In this document: piece by piece, positions 43,965 through 55,800 of the stretch | Position numbering within the stretch: position 1 is the stretch's first letter | How the letters are laid out: every line of letters begins with the position of its first letter | From: Vibrio cyclitrophicus | GTDB lineage: Bacteria; Pseudomonadota; Gammaproteobacteria; Enterobacterales; Vibrionaceae | Direction of reading: 5' to 3' | Assembly: GCA_023206055.1 (NCBI GenBank) | Contig: CP065366.1 | Span: 2,108,001-2,172,000, forward strand | DNA: 64,000 nt | Notes under the pieces: model-generated | Told to the model about the DNA's origin: nothing | Database searches by the model: none | Seen by the model: the letters and a program-made list of their open reading frames with translations, nothing else | Position numbers and translations under genes: made by a program

Positions 43965-45731
43965 ATGACTATTGATACTTTTGTTGTTCTCGCCTACTTC
44001 TTCTTTTTAATCGCTATTGGTTGGATGTTCCGTAAGTTCACCACGTCAACTAGTGATTATTTCAGAGGGGGCGGCAAAATGTTGTGGTGGATGGTTGGTG
44101 CAACTGCCTTCATGACACAGTTTTCAGCATGGACGTTTACAGGTGCCGCAGGACGCGCGTTCAATGACGGTTTCGTTATTGTAATCCTATTCTTAGCCAA
44201 TGCTTTTGGCTACTTCATGAACTATATGTACTTCGCTCCAAAGTTCCGCCAACTTCGTGTGGTAACAGCGATCGAAGCTATTCGTCAGCGCTTTGGTAAA
44301 ACGTCTGAACAGTTCTTCACATGGGCAGGTATGCCGGACAGCCTTATCTCTGCAGGTATCTGGCTAAATGGTCTAGCTATCTTTGTAGCAGCGGTATTCA
44401 ACATCCCAATGGAAGCAACCATTGTGGTAACGGGTATGGTTCTAGTATTGATGGCAGTAACGGGCGGCTCTTGGGCGGTTGTTGCTTCTGACTTTATGCA
44501 AATGCTTGTAATCATGGCCGTGACAATCACTTGTGCGGTAGCAGCTTACTTCCACGGTGGCGGCTTAACTAACATCGTTGCTAACTTCGACGGCGACTTC
44601 ATGTTAGGTAACAACCTAAACTACGTGAGCATCTTCATCCTTTGGGTTGTATTCATCTTCGTGAAGCAGTTCGGTGTAATGAACAACAGCATCAACGCTT
44701 ACCGCTACCTATGTGCAAAAGACAGTGAAAACGCACGTAAAGCGGCAGGCCTAGCATGTATCCTTATGGTTGTTGGTCCACTAATTTGGTTCCTACCACC
44801 TTGGTACGTAAGTGCATTCATGCCTGAGTTTGCTGAGCAATACACATCAATGGGCGACAAAGCCGGTGATGCTGCTTACCTAGCATTCGTACAGAACGTA
44901 ATGCCAGCAGGTATGGTTGGTCTTCTTATGTCGGCAATGTTCGCTGCAACGATGTCTTCGATGGATTCAGGTTTGAACCGTAACGCTGGTATCTTTGTAA
45001 TGAACTTCTACAGCCCGATTCTTCGTCAAAACGCGACTCAGAAAGAGCTGGTTATTGTAAGTAAGCTAACGACTATCATGATGGGTGTTATCATCATCGC
45101 GATTGGTCTATTCATTAACTCTCTACGTCACTTAAGCTTGTTCGATATCGTGATGAACGTAGGTGCGTTGATTGGCTTCCCAATGCTTATCCCTGTGCTA
45201 CTAGGTATGTGGATTCGTAAGACACCTGACTGGGCTGGTTGGTCTACTCTAGTGGTTGGTGGTTTTGTTTCTTACATCTTCGGTATCTCTCTGCAAGCAG
45301 AAGACATCGAGAACCTATTTGGTCTAGAAACAGCGCTTACAGGCCGTGAATGGAGCGACTTGAAAGTCGGTCTTAGCTTAGCTGCTCACGTAGTGTTCAC
45401 AGGTGGTTACTTCATCATGACTTCTCGCTTCTACAAAGGCCTATCGCCAGAGCGTGAGAAAGAAGTTGACCAACTATTCACTAACTGGAACACGCCGCTT
45501 GTAGCGGAAGGTGAAGAGCAACAAAACCTTGATACTAAACAGCGTTCAATGCTTGGTAAGCTTATCAGCACAGCAGGTTTCGGTATCCTAGCAATGGCTC
45601 TGATTCCAAACGAACCAACAGGACGCTTGTTGTTCCTACTATGTGGTTCAATGGTACTAACCGTTGGTATCCTACTGGTTAACGCGTCTAAAGCTCCGGC
45701 TAAGATGAACAACGAGTCAGTTGCTAAATAG
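43965..45731 (+). CDS. Sodium:solute symporter (SSS family), second oligoalginate/uronate carrier
   Basis: 588 residues, about 13-14 membrane helices. It shares SDYFRGGG and FAATMSSMDSGLNRNAGIF with the carrier at 23856-25634 and aligns with it over the whole length. An inner-membrane Na+-coupled importer of the ToaA/B/C type. It stands next to kdgF-kdgK-eda and has the same operator-plus-CRP promoter layout as its paralogue, so both belong to one regulon. Differences lie mainly in periplasmic loops, which may reflect oligomer length or M/G preference. Monocistronic with a strong terminator. Confidence 0.89.
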   Translation: MTIDTFVVLAYFFFLIAIGWMFRKFTTSTSDYFRGGGKMLWWMVGATAFMTQFSAWTFTGAAGRAFNDGFVIVILFLANAFGYFMNYMYFAPKFRQLRVVTAIEAIRQRFGKTSEQFFTWAGMPDSLISAGIWLNGLAIFVAAVFNIPMEATIVVTGMVLVLMAVTGGSWAVVASDFMQMLVIMAVTITCAVAAYFHGGGLTNIVANFDGDFMLGNNLNYVSIFILWVVFIFVKQFGVMNNSINAYRYLCAKDSENARKAAGLACILMVVGPLIWFLPPWYVSAFMPEFAEQYTSMGDKAGDAAYLAFVQNVMPAGMVGLLMSAMFAATMSSMDSGLNRNAGIFVMNFYSPILRQNATQKELVIVSKLTTIMMGVIIIAIGLFINSLRHLSLFDIVMNVGALIGFPMLIPVLLGMWIRKTPDWAGWSTLVVGGFVSYIFGISLQAEDIENLFGLETALTGREWSDLKVGLSLAAHVVFTGGYFIMTSRFYKGLSPEREKEVDQLFTNWNTPLVAEGEEQQNLDTKQRSMLGKLISTAGFGILAMALIPNEPTGRLLFLLCGSMVLTVGILLVNASKAPAKMNNESVAK

Positions 45732-45774
45732 CTAAATAAGCAACTAACAAGTTAAACCAAAATGAAGCCCATGT

Positions 45775-45797
45775 TATTCGATAACATGGGCTTTTTG
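45775..45797 (+). terminator. Terminator of the second symporter
   Basis: Perfect stem AAGCCCATGTTAT/ATAACATGGGCTT with a TCG loop and TTTTT. Confidence 0.93.
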
Positions 45798-45978
45798 TTT
45801 GTCTCCGTTTATCAAAATGGAATATGAAACGCATCTCTACCAATACTCACAAATCGATAGAAGTACCTATCTCCTACCCTCGCTTTGTCTTCTTTTACGA
45901 CCTTTCCAATGGTTTGATCTCTTTCTCTGATTGTTTCTGTTACTTTGAATAACAACACAAACACAACAGACAACTACA

Positions 45979-46743
45979 ATGAAAAAAACACCACTATTAC
46001 TTGCTTCCATTACTCTTGCACTTTCCGGGGTAGCACAAGCTGACCAGCTAGAGGACATTCAAAAGTCAGGCACTCTGCGTGTGGGTACCACAGGCGACTA
46101 CAAACCTTTTTCTTACTTCGACGGCAAAACCTACTCTGGTTATGACATTGACGTAGCTAAACATGTTGCAGAGCAGCTGGGCGTCGAATTACAGATAGTT
46201 CGTACCACATGGAAAGATCTACTGACCGACCTCGACAGCGATAAGTACGATATTGCGATGGGCGGTATCACGCGTAAAATGCAGCGTCAGTTAAACGCAG
46301 AACAAACCCAAGGCTACATGACCTTTGGTAAGTGTTTCTTAGTCGCTAAAGGCAAAGCAGAACAGTACGATAGCATTGAGAAAGTGAATCTTTCTTCTGT
46401 GCGTGTTGGCGTCAATATCGGCGGAACTAATGAGATTTTTGCGGATGCTAATTTGCAAGACGCGAGCTTTACACGTTATGAGAACAACCTAGACGTTCCG
46501 CAAGCCGTTGCGGAAGGTAAAGTTGATGTGATGGTAACAGAAACCCCTGAAGGTCTGTTCTATCAAGTGACTGACGAACGTCTTGAAGCTGCTCGTTGTG
46601 AGACACCGTTTACCAACAGCCAATTCGGTTACCTGATCCCAAAAGGTGAGCAACGTTTGTTGAACACGGTGAACTTCATTATGGATGAGATGAAATTGAA
46701 AGGTGTTGAAGAAGAGTTCCTGATCCACAACTCTCTTAAGTAA
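45979..46743 (+). CDS. PheC-like periplasmic cyclohexadienyl dehydratase / amino-acid-binding protein
   Basis: 254 residues with a signal peptide (1-22, cleaved near AQA-DQ). The SBP_bac_3 fold follows, with blocks characteristic of periplasmic cyclohexadienyl dehydratases: LRVGTTGDYKPFSY, TTWKDLLTDLDSDKYDIAMGGITR and VGVNIGGTNEIFADANL. PheC turns prephenate/arogenate into phenylpyruvate/phenylalanine in the periplasm. No ABC permease or ATPase gene is adjacent, which favours an enzyme over a transport component. A solute-binding role remains possible. No link to alginate is evident. Confidence 0.75.
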   Translation: MKKTPLLLASITLALSGVAQADQLEDIQKSGTLRVGTTGDYKPFSYFDGKTYSGYDIDVAKHVAEQLGVELQIVRTTWKDLLTDLDSDKYDIAMGGITRKMQRQLNAEQTQGYMTFGKCFLVAKGKAEQYDSIEKVNLSSVRVGVNIGGTNEIFADANLQDASFTRYENNLDVPQAVAEGKVDVMVTETPEGLFYQVTDERLEAARCETPFTNSQFGYLIPKGEQRLLNTVNFIMDEMKLKGVEEEFLIHNSLK

Positions 46744-46770
46744 TTCTTATTGATTTACATAGTGACAAAA

Positions 46771-46796
46771 AATAGGCCAGCATTGCTGGCCTATTT
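46771..46796. terminator. Bidirectional terminator between the PheC-like gene and the giant adhesin
   Basis: Perfect 11-bp stem AATAGGCCAGC/GCTGGCCTATT with a three-base loop and A/T tracts on both sides. It can serve both convergent genes. Confidence 0.85.
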
Positions 46797-46853
46797 CGTT
46801 GTGGTTTAATGGTTCGCTTTTTGCTTAATCGTTAGATTCTAATAACTAGCGCG

Positions 46854-49800
46854 TTAGCCGTGAGTGATGACATTTTGTTGCACTAACGCATCCAAAATAT
46901 CCGAAGGCATGGTGCCACTTAAGGTTAGTTGCGGAGCAAGGTCTTCAACCACAATCACCTGTTCCGTAGTACCTAAACCATCAGACTTGATCGTAAGCTC
47001 AATGTCATTCCCTTCCACTTTCGCGTCTATCTGTTGTAGCAACGCGGTCATGTCTGGAGATGTGTTTTTAAGCTCTGGCAACACTTCTCTCAAGTCAATA
47101 CTGTCCCCTTCCGACAAGTCAAAGTCGGTAATCGTATCTTCAACACCATCTTCGATATTAAGCCATACGAACGAATCCATACCATCACCACCGGTTAGAA
47201 TATCTGAACCGCCGCCGCCAATCAGAGTATCATTACCGTCACCACCAACAAGCGTATCATCACCCGTGCCACCTTCTAGACGGTCATTTCCAGAGCCTGC
47301 AGTTAGGTCAGTCGCATTCACGCCAGCCAATAGCTGAATATCGTCAGTTTCCGAAGCCAGATTAATATCGACCGCGTCAGACACAATATTCAGGTTGAGG
47401 TCAATCGAAGCCGATGCCGCTGTATCGTTGTTGTCAGTCTCTTCAGAAACCGCCTCAACTTTCAGTGTGTAGTTACCTGGAGTTTGAGAAAGCCCAACCG
47501 CTTGCAAGCTTTCAATTGCATCCGCCGTTGCTACCCAAACACCACCGCCAAGATCCGTAACTGAGCCGGCTGTACTGGTGATTTGAGCGCCAGCAGGTAC
47601 ATCACTGATATGCAGCGTTAGCTCTTCTGTAATGTCCGTTAAGGCCGCGATAATCCCAACTAAAGGAATACCACTCGCACTCACAGACTGACTCGCAGTA
47701 ATGTTTCTCACGTAGTTAGATGCAGGATCAATCGATAACGTTGGCGCGTTAGCCACTTGTGTCACTTGTATCGTAAACTCTTCTGGTGGTGTTTCGATGA
47801 TAATGCCAGATGGATTGCCACTATCTTGAGCTACCACTTGTAACTGAATACTGTTCGATGGGATATATTGCGTATTCACAAACACGCCAATAGGGTTGGT
47901 TGGTGTATTAATGATTGCATTGATATCCGCTGGTGTACCTTCCAGTATGATTGAGCTTGTGTCCTGCCCGCTGACAGTAACAGTGGTAATTCCAGGAAGC
48001 GTTACCGATAAGGTACCAAAGTCGACACTTAAGGTGACGGTCATGAAATCGTCAGCATGAACGCCAACATAGTCAGGGTCTGCGACGGTAATACCACTAA
48101 TCAACTGGTCGACATCTTCATCGATAGTAGAAGTGACATTGTCACCATTAATGATTGGCGAATCATTAACCCCTGTCACTGTTAAGCTCAAATCGCCGGT
48201 GTCTGTTAGGAAGTCATCAACTCCATTGGTTTGCCCATCGTCTTGAACGGTGTATGTAAAGCTGATATCTCCACTGGTCGCATCGTATTCATCGTTGGCA
48301 TCAAAAACCCAATATGGGCCAGTAATCAACGGGTCATCTACACCACCACTGTTTTCAAAGTAGTCCAACTGCCCTTGACCCGAAGTGAGGCTGACATCGG
48401 TTATTGTCAGGTTATCGCCTTCAGGATCGCTTGATGCGGCAATCAAATCTTCAGCTTTAATTACGATTTGATCATCTTCAGTAATCGTGCCTAAATCGAT
48501 GTCCGTTGCAACTGGATCATCATTGACTTCAGTAACTTTAATCTCAAAGGTGGTTTGATTGTTCAATGGCCCTGATGAACCGTTGTTTCCACCATCATCA
48601 ACGGTAGCAGTTACCGTCGCCACACCTCCTTGATTCAAGTAATTTTCATCCGCGCCCAACTCAAACCTGACACTCCCGGCATCCAAAGCTGTATTTATAT
48701 TGGCCAAAGTTCCAGAGAGAACAATGGCGCTGCCACTGGTTGGCGTAGAGGTAACACCCGTTGAAGATGTGTAGGTCAACGTACCTTGGTCGACCGATAA
48801 TGTTAGTGTGTAAATCGCGTTCGGATCATCATAAACGGCGTCTGGGTCCTCTATCTTAAAGCCCGATATATCACTCAATGCAATAGAGGTGTCTTCCGGC
48901 GTCTCTAAGTTTTCAATATTGACAAATGTTGGTTGGTCATTGATCGGATCAACCACCAAGTCGACACTGAAAATGGTTTCCGCCCCTAAATACTCAGTGT
49001 TATCCGCATCTGTATCTACTGAGCGAACAGAAATAGACAACGGTGTATCAATACCAAGCGCATTACCTGTGTCTGAATTGTGCTCACCGGAGTTAAACAC
49101 GATCTTATCGAGTGCTGTTGCATCTACGTCTAACGTCCATGTATCAGATGCTGAATCGTAAATACCTAGTGTTGTTCCATCTGGATGCAAAATTGACGCG
49201 TCTTGTGGAACATTGCTGACCACAACACGGATGGTTTCTGGCGAGTTTTCAGTATAAGTCCCACTCCCCGATGCTGAAAATGCGTTATCCAGAATAGTAG
49301 TGTTGATTTCAATATCAATATTTTCGCCTTCTAAGCCGACTACCGAATCAGTCGGATCCGTATCAATATCGTCCCCTACCGGAAGTACATGCACTTGGAA
49401 ACTTGGCAGAGTACCTGCGTTAGTTGGTACACCGAGCAAAGATTCTTGCGTAAACACCTCAACACCAAACTCAAAAGTACCGCTGAAATCTTTCGGAGGC
49501 AGTACCGCTATTTCGCTCAAATCGAATGAATTCGAGACACTTGAAGGCAATTGAACACTCCATACGCCTCCACCATTATTCTTAACCGTGAAGTCTGAAG
49601 AGTTATCTACCCTGAATTGGAAGCCATCAGGGACATCAGTGAACTTGATAGAGACAAACTCTTCCGACCCATCTAAATCTGTCAAAGCTATCGACACTGG
49701 ACTTGAGCCAGCGAGTGAAATCTCTTGATCTTCACTACCTGTAATTTCAATGACATCAGCGTTCGTTCCCGGGCCAGTGATCGCAATATCATCTACTACA

Positions 49801-52800
49801 GGGACTACGTCAAAGCTAACCGACGTTGAGAAAAACTCAGGAGTTGCATCTTCCGTCGTTGTTGAGCCATCTTCGTTGAACGTCGCAGTATCTAAGATAT
49901 TCCCACTCACAGTAACGCTAACGGTACTGACATCAACACCATTTACATCATCGTAAGTCGGGAAGTTTTCTTTCGGTCTAAACAGCACACCAGACAAGGC
50001 TCCATTCTCAATTTCCGTTTCAGTGAAAGATATTGATGTGCCCAAAGCCGTTCCAGTATCACTATAAAATTCACCATTGCTTGTGTCAGTTAAGGTTAGA
50101 GTAATATCGGAGAAGCGCTCATCACCGCCTTCAACACCATTAACTTGGTCTGCAACCGAACCCGAGAAATCAAGCACAATATAGGTGTCTTCATAACCCA
50201 CAGCTTCAGCACCCGGTTGGCCATCGATATCAACTGGATCAAACGAGTCATCTAAAGAACCCGCGATATCGACAGAAATACTTGGCGCTACGTCAGTTAC
50301 TGCAGAGACTTTAATAATGGCGCTGGTATCAAGTACATTTTCATCACCAGAGATGAGGTCTTTGGTAATCACCGTAAATGGCAATTTAAAGTCCCCGGAA
50401 TAATCTGCGGGTAAATTCAGCACCAAATCAGAGAAGTCTGGCGTTGCACCTTGTATCAAAGTGGACTGATATACATATTCGCCGTTAACAAAATCAATCT
50501 CACCACTACCACCTATGCTGATGGTAAGCGTTTGGGTAGGGTCTGCTGGGTCAAGAAACACGGTATCATCAATAACGATGGTAATTTGGTCGTTAAATGC
50601 ATCACCACCACTGAAACTAATGATACTTTCAAGAGCATCGCCGAGCATAAGCTGAATATCTTCGATAGCGTCTATTACTTGATCTGGTGTCGCTGTTATA
50701 TCCGCCGCGATTTCCCCACCACCTGTTATCTCTTCAGGGAAGGTTAAAATCACGTCGCCTTGGCGAATAACAACGTCCGATTCTTGGTCGATGGCCTCAT
50801 CCCCTAAGTCTTCAACTTCCGTATAGGCAGTCATTTTGATACTGCTGGTATTACTCGATATACCATCAGTATATGGGGAAGTTAGATCTAAGCCTTCTGG
50901 TGCGCTAATCGTAAACGCATCTTCGTCTGTGACCACCCAACGGCCATCCCCCTCATACACAGCACCAGTCACGAGCAGTTGACTCAACACCTCTTCTGGT
51001 AACGCGCCATCAGACGTAGTAGTCAATTGAACCACGACCTCGTTAACGACTTCATTAATAGCAAATTCAGGAGAGACATCTTCTTCTTTGTAACGAATAA
51101 CGTATTCACCATCCAAGATTTCAACACCGCCACCATCTACGGCTTGGTTATCGCTATTGGTCGTAAATTTGATAACACCTGCGGCATCAGAGGTAATTGT
51201 TGCCAATTCGCCACTGCCATCTTCATTGGAGAAAACAATCAGATTATCGTCATCTTCAGGTTCCACGACAGGGACAACTTCCACCACAATGGTGCCCGTA
51301 ATCGCAGGGTTGGCCACAACTCGACCACCCTCACCAACAATCGCATCATCGGTGTACTCAAAATCTCTCTCCTCCATCTCCACGACAGTTGTCAGCGTAA
51401 AGTCTTCACTAGAGTTTTCTGGCGGTGTCATTTGGATAAAGTTGTTCGCCAAAGCAATCTGAGTAAATTGCTCCGGTGTCTGTGAGGCGTCTTTCGGTGT
51501 AATGATTAGGGTGCCGGCCGTGCTGGAATCGACCGTAACATCACCATTGACCACTGCGACTACATCCGTTGGAATACCATTAATGGTAATTGAAGTGAAA
51601 TGTTCGTCATCATCAATGTAATCATCACCTTGTGGATGCCAATCAATATTGATGGCCGTATCTTCATTCCCTGTGGTTGTATTAGCATAGGTCGCGGAGG
51701 TGTCAATTCTAGGTTCAACTAATACTCGAACTTCTTGATCAAACGTTAAGGTATGGCCATCATTCTCGGTCACTATCACTTGACCTTGAATGTGGATATT
51801 CTCTGTCGATGAGTCAACAGGTCTGATGCGAATACCTGACGTTTTACCCGCCTCTGTAATGTTCGCTTCGTAGATAGGTTTAGATAAATCAGGGCTACCG
51901 CCCGGTCCCGTTTCATAACCAACAAAGTTAAGGTCGATCACCGTACCATCACCGTCTTCGAGAATCACGCCATCTGGAATACCCGAGAGGATAACGGTTA
52001 TGGATTCTGAACCGTCGTCAGGTAATGGTGTTTGGTCTACTGCTGCCGGATCAGGTCTTCGCTCTCCAGACAACACTGTGAAATCTAGAACAGCGTAGCT
52101 GTCTCCGCTCTGACTCTCTTGGATTGTGGTTTGTACCCCACTCACACCGCCATCTGTAAACTCTTCCCAATCGGTACCATTAGTCCCACCAAATGGCACA
52201 TCAGCAACACCAATGACTTCAACGTTGACTGTTTTAGGACCAAATGTGATTTCATCAACTACTTCACCCGTTGAAAGATCTGCCTTGTCTTTGACAACAC
52301 CTAATACATCAAAGCTAAAGTCTTCATTACTGTGGTCTTTGGGTATCACTTCTACATTGGCAAGTTCAGAGTAAAGAATCTCTTGATAGTCGACACCCTC
52401 AATGGTCACGGTTGATACAAGGGTATCGGTCCCGAGTAAATAAAGCCCTGCCCCCTGAGTAATATTGTTGATGCGTACGTATAAGGTTTCCGACGTATCC
52501 ATATCTTCAGAAGGCGTCATCGTAATCACTTCATCAAGAGTAAACGCGACTCTATTGTTAGGATCCCCAACAGTATCTGGATCGAGAATATTGTCTTCAT
52601 TGATGGTTTTACGACTCACACTTAAGGAGCCTAAGTCGGCGTCTGGAAGTACATCAATAACTAATGTTCGTTCTTCAGAAGTGGCAACCTGTTTACTGTT
52701 AGCACCGCTATTATCGCCATCTAGGAATGGATTACGGGTTTCTTCCGTCAAAGCCACTACTTTAAAGCTGATGGTGCCTGAGAAGTTATCAATCGGGTCG

Positions 52801-55800
52801 ACGACTGTACTATTGATATCTGCCGCATCAATAACATATGGGCCTCCAACAGGCCCTATCGGATTACCTGAACTATCCAATAGAGTAAACTTCCCAACAC
52901 CCTCATCAACAGTAAGTTGATATGTGAGTGTTTCAGGGCGAGAAGTATCTTGAGAATCAGCCTCGAGTTTAAGAGTGATGGTATTTCCATCTTCCGTTAC
53001 CGGACTCTCTGCACCCATGCTGTCTGTATCTGGAAGATAAGTGTAAGTGCTATTCGCATCATCCCAAGTCGCAATGTCGGCAACCGCTTCAATTTCAATT
53101 CTAAAGTTTGAGTTTACGGTGTGGTCTAGCGAACCATTATTATCAATCTCGAGTTCGTAGTTGATTCGCACACCATTGTCATTCGAACCGTAGTTTCGGT
53201 CTGGTACAAAATAAAGATTGTCGATGGTGGCTATAACATCTTTTGGGTCAGTTAAATCATCGGGGTCAGGCATGAAACTCTGAACGATATTTGCGCCATC
53301 TAGTACATAGTTACCATCTACATCTGTCGACAATTTCACATATTCAGCACCATCAAAGTAATAGAAAGTACCTCTATGATTAGTATTATCGAAGATCTTC
53401 AGCTGGCCGATCGCCTCTGTGTTATCTTGGTCGTACAAGTTTACTTGCAATGCAACCTTGGCAGGTGCATCAGGTAGACCGTCTTGATTATCAAAAGTGT
53501 TTTCTAGGTCTGTTGGTTCACTACCCGCTGCATAATCAATTGATGCATCACGACCAATATCCTCTGTTGTCGTCACTTTCAGCGACACAGCCGTTGAGTC
53601 CTGGTCAACGACAGTAATATTCAGTGGCGTTTCAGAGGTATCTAAGTCTGCATCGGTTGCAATTACGTTGATCGAGAAGTTGATCTCATTGCCGTCATGA
53701 TCTAGATAACCATTGGCTCTAAATTCTATTTCGCCATTTGAGTTGATACGTAAAGTACCCAGCTGTCTTTCCTGAGTACCACCATTGCCATCATCGGTCT
53801 GCTCATAAACACGGATAGTTCGACGTCCACTTTGAACATTCAAGCCATCGCTAAAGCCAGTATTGTTCCCTCTTTGAAAAACAATATCAGCCCCGTTACT
53901 AGAGATACCTTCAATTCGACTCAGTACCGCGCCATCTGCCCCCTCATCCGTCGCGTTAGCAAACATATCGACTTTAGAACCATTGTAATTCTGACCTTCA
54001 AGACGAGTAATCGACTGAGTTGTCACTAACGGAACATCATCCGTCACTGTGATTGTCAGATCAATCGTGTTTGATTGGTCTTGGTCAAAGTCTTCAGCCA
54101 CAACTGAGAAACCAAGTTCAATGGTGTTTTCACCGTCAGCAAGAGGGTGTGTGAGCGGTTTAAACAGTTCAAACTGATAGCTGTTGTCCGCAGTATCAAA
54201 CACAACTTCAAACACAGCTTCGTTACTTGTTTCAGTTTGTGCTGTGTAGGTAAATGTTGTACCACTCTCAACAACAGGAAGCCACTCTAGCGCTTCACCA
54301 TTAGACATAAGCCCAGTTAGCACTGCATCAGGGTTAACCAGCTCATACAACACAACACCATCCGCACCTTCATCGATGGTAAACAAACCATTAATGACCG
54401 TATCTTCAGATTGATCCGAACCTATTCCCGCTAAATCGTCTTCATCAACAACCGTTTCACCGGTCGGATCGGTCATGGTTGGGCCGTCATCTAGGACTTC
54501 TATCGGCAATACATATTGATTCGAATCATCACCATCACCGTCAACGGCAACAACATCAAATGGTATTGTTAATGTATCGAGGTTACTCGGTGTCGTCGCG
54601 TGATTGAGAGGACCAAGCAAGGTAAAGGTGTAAGCACCATCATCAGTCAACACTAATGTGAAAATTGGTGTTCCACTTGGGTCGGTTGCACCTTGGTAGG
54701 TGGTAGTATTAGCAGCGCCGGTAATTTCTGTGATCTTAATACCTTCACTACCCGACGATAGCGTTGCTTCCAGCGTTGAGATATTACGCAGCTCGTAAAC
54801 CTCAACTTGGTCTGCACCTTCGGTCGTCACAAAAGTTCCCGAGGCTTGCGTTGGTGTACCAATCTCCTCTTCATCCACAATAAAAATACTGCCAGCCTCT
54901 AACTCAGTAATTTCAGGCACGTCATCGGTAATGGTGACACTGAGTGGTGTCATTGCTGAGTCGGTTTCATCAGTGTCTACCGCATAAACAGGCAAGGTAA
55001 ATATTTGGTCATTATTACCTTGAACGTCCGCATGGTCGATTTCTTGAAGGAGCGTAAAGGTGTACTCCCCTAATACCGACGAAGAGAAATCAATGTTAAA
55101 GATCTCAACCTCCGGATCGAGACCGTCTTTGGTGAAACCAACATAACTACCAGAGTCGGCTGGATCTTCTTTCAATTGAATTACTAATCCGTTGGACTTT
55201 AGAACTCCACCGACATTAAATTCATTGGTCGCAATACGGAAGTAGCTAACGTCGTCACTACCTTCAGTAAAGGTTATCTGCTCTGTTTGGCTCACAGGTA
55301 AACTTGGTGAAGAACCATCGACTAAGTTAACTTCACTCAAACTGACTAGCGGAATAACATTAATAATCGGTGGCGCACCATCAACAATGGTCAAGGTGAC
55401 TGTCGAGTCCTCTATATCTGTGTCTTGGTCTTCAGATGTAACGATAATGGTTTTAACAATATCGCCATTTTCATGGTCTAGATTTCTGTTTGGCTCAAAG
55501 CGGATATCACCATTCAACTTAATCAACAGTGTCCCTTCTGGGTAAACAAATGCTTGCTCATTAGTATCGTTTTGATCGAGAAGAACCTCGGCACCACCAT
55601 CATAGGTAAATTTAGTAACTATTGAACCATCGGCACTTGGACCCGTTATTGTTTCAAACACATTGCTGCTCACCGTGCCCGAGGTTGGCTCAGTGACCAG
55701 TAAGTCTCCCGATTGCATCACTTGAACATCATCACCAATAACCACTTCAAGTTGCTTAGAAGCGGACACATCACCATCGGTGTCTTCGGCATAAACCGAT

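Noticed and set aside
46864..47337. 157-codon open frame on the plus strand, and many other plus-strand frames inside the adhesin gene
   Set aside because: They are antisense to a single uninterrupted repeat-rich gene, recur with its repeats, have low-complexity Ser/Thr/Val content and lack ribosome sites.
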